Source: Actinernus sp. WN-2022 (lineage: Eukaryota > Cnidaria > Anthozoa > Actiniaria > Actinernidae). From it: a stretch of 64,000 bases of DNA. Location of the stretch: positions 35,583-99,582 of the forward strand of contig JAOWCC010000906.1 in assembly GCA_030867875.1 (NCBI GenBank). Direction: 5' to 3'. This document shows, one piece after another, positions 56,925 to 64,000 of the stretch. Position 1 is the stretch's first letter. The number at the start of each line of letters is the position of its first letter. The position numbers were made by a program, and so were the translations under genes. Below the pieces are notes generated by a model. The model was not told the DNA's origin and did not search any database. It was given only the letters and a program-made list of their open reading frames with translations.

Positions 56925-57030
56925 GACATATGTTCGACGTTTGCTGCCACGTCGGCCCTAAGTCGATCTTCTACCGAACCTATTTTTTAATAGGATCGGC
57001 GCGACTTAAGTTCGACGTTTGCCGTAGGCC
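56925..57030. other. Right end of the Harbinger block
   Basis: Two subterminal repeats, ttcgacgtttgc at 56933 and 57010, flank a small palindrome (aacctattttttaataggatc). The end, reversed, reads GGCCTACGGCAAACGTCGAA and abuts TTA. Confidence 0.5.
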
Positions 57031-57680
57031 TTAGGTCGAATATTTGCAGAACATAACATATCCCTAGTCGGCGGAAAGAGAACGCGAAATTATCATGCCG
57101 AAGTTTCAGGTTCGAAGCGTGAATTCAGAGCTATTTCTGAAGCTGTTAGGAGATCTTCTGATGACCTAATATCGAGAAAACCCATGAAGAGGAGACATGA
57201 TTACACCTGATCTGTGGGTTCAGGGCGAATATCAATTCGTTTGAAACTTTGACATTCTACATTTGTTGTCAGTGATTCTATAAACCAAAACTGAGAGCGA
57301 TGAAAAAATTCAGCTCGATATCAGCGCAGTTATTCCGTTCTCTGTCTTCTACTTCTGTGGAGACTGAGCTGATCAGTGTTATTAGACTGATATAACGTTT
57401 CAAAGAGCAGAATGAAAGGATTCATATGTACTGACCGGAGCTGACCGGATGCACAGACTAATTGTACTGCACAAGAGCCTGGCTTATAGTTGGAAAACGT
57501 ATCGACAAAGCAAAATAAACACTTTTTAGTGTAACGTAAGGAAACCTCTTACAGTTTGAACATCGAATCGTTTTGTTTAACCGCAGTGTGTAATGTTTAT
57601 TTTTAGCTGATCCCGATGAGACGAAATTCACAATCTGAGAAAAAACTGCTGTTGTTTGGAGCTGCAATATAATTACAAAA
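57031..57680. repeat. Single right-arm copy of the 15.4-17 kb palindrome family
   Basis: This aligns with 16369-16996 in A. Because the left arm is missing, copy B forms no palindrome here. Beyond 57681 the sequence joins the equivalent of 22314 in A. Confidence 0.8.
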
Positions 57681-58306
57681 TGAATAGTATATATCTTCTC
57701 CCACGTGATTTGTGTTCCCGCGCTTTGTACGATGTTTATCTGATGGATGGCAGCCATGGAAGACCTGGACGAAAAGGTAAGCCGAGAATATGTATTCTAT
57801 AGGGTGAGATATCTAGAGATTAACACAGTATTTTATTAACACTGAAATCGTTCATTACTATGTAGCTCTTTTGTTGGCCAAAAATGAGCGTTCTTAGGTG
57901 ATAATAAAGACGAGATGTAAACCGTAAACTATCGATTTCCGTATTCCACATGATGAAGCGATCCTATTTTTGTGTTGAAAACGTCCAAGAAAAGAAGTTT
58001 TTCTTCGGTTTTTCCCTTTCACATTCAAGACGTCCGCCATCTTGAATTCTTTGCCTCTGATGACGTCAGAGTCAAATGATACATGTAACGTAGCGCCTGA
58101 TTGGTTGAGGATTTTTTCTATATTAGGCGAGATTTGATACAATCTGGTACAATCTGTTACAATCTGTTTTACTGCTCATGAGACGTTTGGTGCGGTCTTA
58201 AGATCTCCTCAAGAGGTGGACGTTTCGCGGGGGTGGGGGTTACGTTAAAAAATACACGCCATTGTAAATCTTATTATACCTGAACAGGGCTCCTGACCTA
58301 GGAGAG

Positions 58307-58389
58307 CTATGCAGACGTATTATTTCACTCTCATAAATACGAAGAAAAAAGTAACGAATTTATGAGAGTGAAAAAATACGTCTGCATAG
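58307..58389. repeat. Foldback repeat, copy B
   Basis: Homologue of 22906-22988. Confidence 0.85.
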
Positions 58390-58509
58390 CAGGCTACTCC
58401 TGACCTGAAGAAGGCTGGTTTGGCCAGCTAAAATATTGTTTCTTAAAAAACATTAAAATTCTACGTCGTATTGGCCTTTGCCTCTTAATAGTTGGTTTTG
58501 ACAGTTTTA

Positions 58510-58697
58510 ATAACGGTTCCGGTGGTTTCGGTCATTCCGGTGGTTCTGTTCCGGTGGTTTCGGTCGTTCCGGTGGTTCCGTTCCGGTGGTTCCGTTCCTG
58601 TGGTTCCGTTCCGGTGGTTCCGTTCCGGTGGTTCCGTTCCGGTGGTTCCGTTCCGGTGGTTCCGTTCCGGTGGTTCCGTTCTGGCGTTCCGGGTTTT
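58510..58697. repeat. 15 bp minisatellite, copy B
   Basis: Same GGTGGTTCCGTTCCG array as 23096-23330, with fewer units (about 185 against 235 bases). Confidence 0.92.
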
Positions 58698-59439
58698 AGT
58701 ACATGCCGCATGTGTCTGGATAAAATGCCCCACCATTATAGCCCCATTGTTGTCATATTCTCGATGATTGTCAAATTAAAAATGCCCCACTATTGGAAGG
58801 CAATCTGTGATTAAATGCCCTGGGACTGCCAGGCGGAAGGGAGGGGGGCATGTACGGTTTGGAATTGACTGATACCAGGTCACAATTAATATCAAGTACT
58901 GATTCCATGTATGTATGATTTAAAGAGTTCCAGAATTAAGGCATGGCTCTGTGTCTTGGATGTGAAATTGTTGACAGAGACTGGATACTTCTCTGTGATT
59001 GGAATAGGAAAATATTCCAAAAACTCAACATTGTGGTATATTTGAGCAATTCTACTCAGTGGTATATCAGACTGTCAGAGGTTCGGATGCCTCTCCATTT
59101 CTATGCCACATGTAAGATGTGAAGATAAGCCAGTCAGGAGCATAACTGTTCTTCCAGCATTTACTAATGAACCTTATGAAGCACACGTGCAAGAGAGCAA
59201 ACCTCTGACACCAAAAGTAAAGCTGTTTCTGTTCTCTTAATTCCCTTCCAATGCTCCCTGTTGTACCCCATTTTGCTCCTAGCCTTACCAATAAGCTCCC
59301 AATACCCACCAAAAATGCTTGTAGGAGTGGGCACTCTGAATTTTAACAGGACCTGAAACAACCATAAGGGCTGATCAAAGGCAGGACCTGGCTAAATCAC
59401 AGAACCCCTGCAACGAATTGAAATTTAGCCTGTTGGTTT

Positions 59440-59583
59440 TTGTGGAGGGAGGAAAACCTGAGAATCTGGAGAAAAACCCTCAGCGCATTAGTGCAAGATA
59501 GCAATTAACAAACTCAACTCACATGTTACTAGGTCTTGAACCCTGGCCACAGTGGCAACAGACAAAGTATTTGTCACATGCAA
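59440..59583 (-). mobile_element. SINE fragment, copy B
   Basis: Homologue of 24046-24190. Confidence 0.6.
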
Positions 59584-59688
59584 GTTAATTAAACAAGGCT
59601 ATCAAAAATGTATTACTCTCTAATAGGCGGTTTCACTATTATGTCTCAGTTGAATCAAACTAACAGAGTGCTTTGTGCTGATTCTTTT

Positions 59689-59889
59689 TTACTTCTGATT
59701 TGGACCATTGTCTTGGTATTCTAAAGGATTCTGGTAGCTGTATTCAACTGATGTAATAGTGCAAATCGGGAATTGTACCTTAAAAGGGGAATCTGGCAGA
59801 TGTGACCATCTAACTTCATGAGTGGAAGTACTGTAATCGCACAGAACTTTACCAGATTCATAAAACGTAACATTCCAGTAAGAATCCAT
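59689..59889 (-). CDS. Possible small exon, unknown protein (copy B)
   Basis: The 66-codon frame is identical in sequence to that of 24300-24500. The splice-acceptor-like cttgcag upstream is kept, although the bases between it and the ATG are shortened by a small deletion. No family is recognised. Identity with A is compatible with either selection or simply a recent common origin. Confidence 0.2.
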   Translation of the reverse strand: MDSYWNVTFYESGKVLCDYSTSTHEVRWSHLPDSPFKVQFPICTITSVEYSYQNPLEYQDNGPNQK

Positions 59890-60047
59890 CCTTAATAATT
59901 AATCTGCAAGGGAAAAAATGAGTATTTCATTACTAGTCAAAAATTATATGCATACAGTCATGTAAACTATTGACTTTAAAATTTTAGAAATTAGTTTTAA
60001 TTATTTGCACTATAATGGATATTACAAACACAACACAGTACAATACT

Positions 60048-60210
60048 AATAAATATAAATACATTGGATGAAAATAGGAAGAAAGTGTACAGAGGCTGAA
60101 ACAGCCTGTTGGCTTTCGTGTCAACCTCTGCTTATCTTGTAAACATTAATATACAGTACACAGTTAACTCAATAAAGAGAAGCATAAAGCAAATATTATC
60201 TAGATGAACA
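60048..60210. repeat. Dispersed repeat family, copy B homologue
   Basis: Counterpart of 24669-24834. Confidence 0.6.
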
Positions 60211-60492
60211 TATAGTTAAGACGTAATAGACTTGAACTTGAACATGAAGCAACAAAAATATTGTAAGTAATGATTTTCTTAAGAAGAAAATTTCAAAAAG
60301 AATTTAATAATCTTGAGAAGGCTTAATTAGTGCCACCATGACAAAAAAATATATTTTGATTTGCCACTTTTTCAGTGTTAATTAATACTGGTCAAATCAG
60401 TGTAAGAAATATCCGAAATAGTAAAATGTATTCCCAAATGGGCATGTTAAACCACAAAATTTTAGTAGAGTTTACAGATAAAATTGTGTACA

Positions 60493-60742
60493 CCATTACT
60501 GGAAGCCATTCCATTATTCAGCGGAAGTGATGTCATATGCGTGAAAATAAGTGTACATAAAAAAGTAGCCAACCTTGCAAAGATAAATATAACTTTCGTC
60601 CTGTGTATGTGAAGACGTTTTTAGTAGAAATATTCCTCCAAGACGTTGTGTTGTACTGGCGAGCATTGAGTGTATGACATATCACTTCTGCTGAATAACC
60701 CTTTGTATAAAGCTGAACAAAGGGAACGGCCTCCAGTAATGG
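60493..60742. repeat. Foldback structure, copy B
   Basis: Counterpart of 25118-25369, with one extra mismatch in the right arm (cacttctgctgaat). Confidence 0.7.
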
Positions 60743-62671
60743 CAGATGTTTAGATTCAATATTCAGAGTTCAAAAAATAAGACTATTGAAAAACGATTTG
60801 AACTGGTAATAATATATCATCTCTAATTTATGAATATGCAAAAACATGATATGTCAAAATGTGATCGTAGTGGCACTTTAAACAGAGCTAGTTTTTTAGA
60901 TAACATATCGTGTATCAAAAATACATTTTTGAATCTGATGGCAGTTTTTTTTAACCAGTGAAGACACTGTCTCCCAAACAACAGTGCTTTAATATTTGAG
61001 GGTAAAGCTTCCTTGATAATAGCAAGGCCTTATGAATAATGGTGTTATATAATGCTTTCGTCATCACCACCAAGCCTCACTTTTGTGTTGAGGAAACGTT
61101 GTGTCACATTGGGGCTTGGTGGTGATCACAAATGCAAGACATCATCATGCATATAAGGCCTATTAGTTTGTATACTACTCCTACAAAAGTTTTGATTAGA
61201 AGAATATCAGGTGTTGTACATGTGAACAGTAGAGGCTGGTCTGAGGGTGTTAGAGAAAAAAAAGGAGTTTCTGCAGTAGATTCTGTTTTTGAATTGATTT
61301 TTGAATTCAGTTTATAAATGTTATTCAAAGTTAATATGTCTAATAATTTAAAGTAGGATGATGCATTTTCCCTAAGTGCAAAACAGATACTTCTGAAACA
61401 TTTATTCTGTTTATACTACAAACAATAATTATTATTACAAGTAAACATAAACATATATAAAAGAAAAGTTGAACTGGACAACTGAATTGTAATTGACGGA
61501 ATCCCAAGATGTCTAATGCCCTCAAGTCCTTTACAACTGATCTTTAGTTATTGGAGATATATTAAATGTTTGAGAGAAACAAATTGGGACAAAATATTTC
61601 ACATCAGATTCTTCTACCACAGGCTTAGTTACCATCCTCCAGTTTTGTACCTCAAAATCGGTTTTGGGTTTCCTGTGGCTATGAATTCAAAAAATGGCTT
61701 TAAGAGTTAGATTTTCACTTCTAAAATGAACCTTTAGTAATACTGTGCTCTAAATATACTCAAGAAATGAAGAGTAGGAGTTATTTGACTGTTTTTTTTA
61801 GGGGAAGCGTGTTCTATTTGGCGAGTTTAGCAAAAGTTAATTCTGGTTGCTGGCGAAAATTTGGGTCTACTGGTGTATCAACGTCCAGGACAAATTGAAC
61901 AACTCTATTATTGGGTTAGCGTTCGTTGTGTATTTCAGGGTATTTTTTGCTGTAGTTCATTGTATTCTGGGGTTAGGGTTCTTTGTATTTCAGAGTATTG
62001 TTTTGCTGTAATTCATTGTCGTTGATACGTACACCTAGAAAGAACCGAAAATTTCACCTTTGACCCAAATTTTCTCACAACATTGTGTACACGCGATTTC
62101 AGAAAACCTATCTTGGTTTTGGCTCCTTGGTTTTTTCCATATGATCTGTTCAAAACGCTTGCCCAAATGGTATTCTAAATATGAATCTGTTTAGGCTTTA
62201 CAAATGATGGGAGGTAAAGTACATTATACATGTACTGATGTAGTTCAGTTGGTCCATTGCAGTTCGATCCTTTAATGTTTTACTTTTAGTCACTAACCTG
62301 GGGTCCGGTCTATACTATAGTAAATCCTGAAGTCTTAGGTATCTCAGTTTCCTCTCATTCTAGAGACCGTTTTGGAAGCATGCTATACAACAAGAACAAA
62401 ATACTCACCTAAATAGAGAAGAAACACCACACAACACTCGACTGGCAAAACAAAATGGCGGAGGGACATGAAAAAATGGGCTTCCTGTGGTAAAATAGAA
62501 ACCACAGGAATCCCGGTATTTTCTTGTATTCTCGAACTCCTAGTGTATGTTCTTCCTGTGGGAAATGGATACATACATGACTGATCCTTTATGGGACTCT
62601 TCGGAGACAATTCTTAATATATATATACACTGAAACAAATAAACTCTGCAAAAGACATATATATATATATA
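60743..62671. other. Noncoding stretch, copy B
   Basis: Counterpart of 25370-27247. No gene was recognised. A roughly 35-base insertion is present near 62282-62322. Confidence 0.4.
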
Positions 62672-62739
62672 TCTTTCACCTTTATTCTGATTATTTTTAT
62701 ATATATATATATATAAATAATCAGAATAAAGGTGAAAGA
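62672..62739. repeat. AT-cored palindrome, copy B
   Basis: Counterpart of 27248-27309, with a longer (TA)n core. Confidence 0.85.
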
Positions 62740-62746
62740 GAAAATA

Positions 62747-62821
62747 TGTGCTCTGAGTGGGATTTGAACCCACGGCCTCGGCATACTAGTCCGCTGTGTT
62801 ACCACTACACCGTCAGGACCA
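62747..62821 (-). other. tRNA-like sequence, copy B
   Basis: Counterpart of 27317-27391. Here the T stem is fully paired (GTGGG/CCCAC), but the acceptor has an extra mismatch (TCAGAGC). The anticodon stem is equally poor. Confidence 0.55.
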
Positions 62822-63079
62822 ACCACGCTGGCAACGCAGCCAGTTGATGGTGTCATGGTGGAACGTAATCGTGGGTACTCCCGGCATTTTCTCTTTCTGG
62901 GTCGAGATGGGAAAGCCTATAACTTTAAACTAGCTGTTTCAACCTAAGGATCATACTGATACACAGGCGGACAGACAAAGCTGACCTAGGCCAACTTAGG
63001 AATCACTAGGTTTAAAGGATCCCGAAGGATTCAGGCTTATTTAATAACCACATATAAACAGTATAAAGAAGAAATTCAT

Positions 63080-63164
63080 CTCTATATATAAATAATCAGA
63101 AAAAAGGTGAAAGAGAAAATATGTGCCCTGAGTGGGATTTGAACCCACGGCCTCGGCATACTAA
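63080..63164 (-). mobile_element. Truncated second tRNA-like copy, copy B
   Basis: Counterpart of 27655-27731. It ends at the TAA where the 550 bp MITE inserted. Confidence 0.7.
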
Positions 63165-63714
63165 TGTCTCTATCAATTCCAAGCCCGCCCATCCCCCCCC
63201 GGGCAAGATGGGGCATTTGACAACCTATCTGTCCCTGGGGTGGGGCATTTGTTTTGCGCAAGCCCGGGCCCGGGGCATTTGTCAAAAAAATATCCCACCC
63301 CTCCTCTGTGTTTGATTTTGTTTTGCTCAACTGATCAACACGTGCTTGCTTCATCGATCAACGGCGGCGGAAAAGTCATCCGTGAACATGACGTTAGGAA
63401 TTTTCCAGTTTCGGGGTGAAGTGTGCGGTTTGTTGGGAACTGGCTAGTGAATGTGGGATTTGGGGGCACTTACGAAAGTGCTTGAAGGCGAGTACTGCAT
63501 TACTTTAATAAAGAAAAGCGGTGAAATGTGGCTTTGAAACGGCGAAGAAATTTGGCGCGTTCGCTATACTTGCCCAGAGGTGGGGCATTTGCATAACTTA
63601 GCTGGCCCCACGGTGGGGCATTTGCAACGTTCTGATTCCAAAATGACAAAATCCCCACAAATGCCCGGGGGGGGGGGGGGGGGGGCATGGGCGGGCTTGG
63701 AATTGATAGAGACA
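63165..63714. mobile_element. B-only 550 bp MITE flanked by TAA (Harbinger-like)
   Basis: The termini TGTCTCTATCAATTCCAAGC and the exact inverse continue to 28 paired bases. TAA flanks both sides (63162-63164, 63715-63717). Copy A keeps a single TAA at the empty site near 27731. A 3-base TAA duplication fits PIF/Harbinger. The interior has five ggggcatttg phrases and a run of about 21 G at 63667-63685. No coding capacity. Confidence 0.93.
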
Positions 63715-63816
63715 TAACCATTGTCAAATAGATCAATAACATCTTCAGTTCTAGTAAAAAAGGGTGATAAAAAATAATAACTTTACGAACCTGGATTAAT
63801 ATTACTGGTTATCATT

Positions 63817-64000
63817 AGACCAGTTCGCGGTTAATTCCGACATTTTGAAAGGAGTGCAAACATGGCGCGAAATACAGTGTTTCTATGGGAATCCGATGCC
63901 AATGAAATCCGTAAAATAGAATTTCTGAAATATTCTTCAGATACAAACTTAAGATACCAGGTAAAAGATTAACTGATCGAAATTTGAGGGATGTAGCTGT
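63817..64000. mobile_element. Left part of the 490 bp foldback, cut by window end
   Basis: Counterpart of 27830-28013; the right arm lies beyond the window. Confidence 0.8.

Larger units (their letters stand above)
51742..57030. mobile_element. B-only Harbinger-related block, 5.3 kb, with nested insertions
   Basis: Host-like sequence stops at 51741 and resumes at 57031 (ttaggtcgaatatttgcaga). In between lie a Cys-rich frame, a SANT/Myb-like frame (plus) and a HARBI1-like transposase (minus), the two-gene plan of PIF/Harbinger elements. The right edge shows subterminal repeats (ttcgacgtttgc twice) and abuts TTA, the usual Harbinger target. The left edge lacks a matching inverted end, so the element is truncated or composite. 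Nested inside are a piggyBac-like element (51797-53445), a LINE tail (about 54368-54700) and a foldback (55294-55444). Confidence 0.7.

Overview
This is a window of eukaryotic nuclear DNA, AT-rich and intron-bearing. It is most likely from a cnidarian and probably a stony coral or a relative. The basis is the mix of relics: a DIRS-type tyrosine-recombinase retrotransposon, Harbinger, piggyBac-like, Mutator-like and hAT-like DNA transposons, 3' ends of LINEs, tRNA-derived SINEs, ZAD-like and C2H2 zinc-finger exons, and several protein families I associate with coral and anemone genomes. The lineage call is inference. There are no operons, CRISPR arrays or prokaryotic signals.

The dominant feature is a duplication of about 34 to 36 kb. 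Bases 1-34253 (copy A) and 34254-64000 (copy B, running off the end) are collinear, near-identical copies broken by insertions and deletions. B ends at the point equivalent to about 28013 in A. This is either a true head-to-tail segmental duplication or two divergent haplotypes joined end to end by the assembler. Each copy acts as the empty-site control for insertions in the other.

Copy A, in order: a ZMYM2/QRICH1-like pseudogene ending in a palindrome (1914-2400); a TTAA-flanked element (2626-3724); a 1.6 kb palindrome with an hAT-like MITE at its centre (6668-8275); a C2H2 zinc-finger exon with 11 full fingers (11297-12373, minus); a perfect-arm foldback (12534-12713); a 201 bp Mutator-like MITE (14154-14354); a 1.56 kb palindrome (15425-16985); and a 5.3 kb A-only block (17007-22313). 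That block holds minisatellites and a Pack-MULE-like element carrying a ZAD-like exon. Further on come 15 bp minisatellites, SINEs, tRNA-like repeats, several foldbacks, a decayed multicopy-family pseudogene (30600-31300) and a tyrosine-recombinase pseudogene (33260-33720).

Copy B repeats this layout with B-only changes: a 258 bp MITE (35724-35981); a 6.5 kb block holding a defective DIRS element with its internal complementary region (37877-42095) and a long-TIR MITE (42131-42527); a zinc-finger exon with only 5 full fingers (48470-49042, minus); a TTAA-flanked MITE (51147-51435); a 5.3 kb Harbinger-related block (51742-57030), itself interrupted by a piggyBac-like element and a LINE tail; and a 550 bp MITE flanked by TAA (63165-63714).

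The only reading frames I would treat as possibly functional host coding sequence are the two zinc-finger exons and, less surely, the ZAD-like exon. Everything else recognisable is mobile-element coding sequence or its decay.
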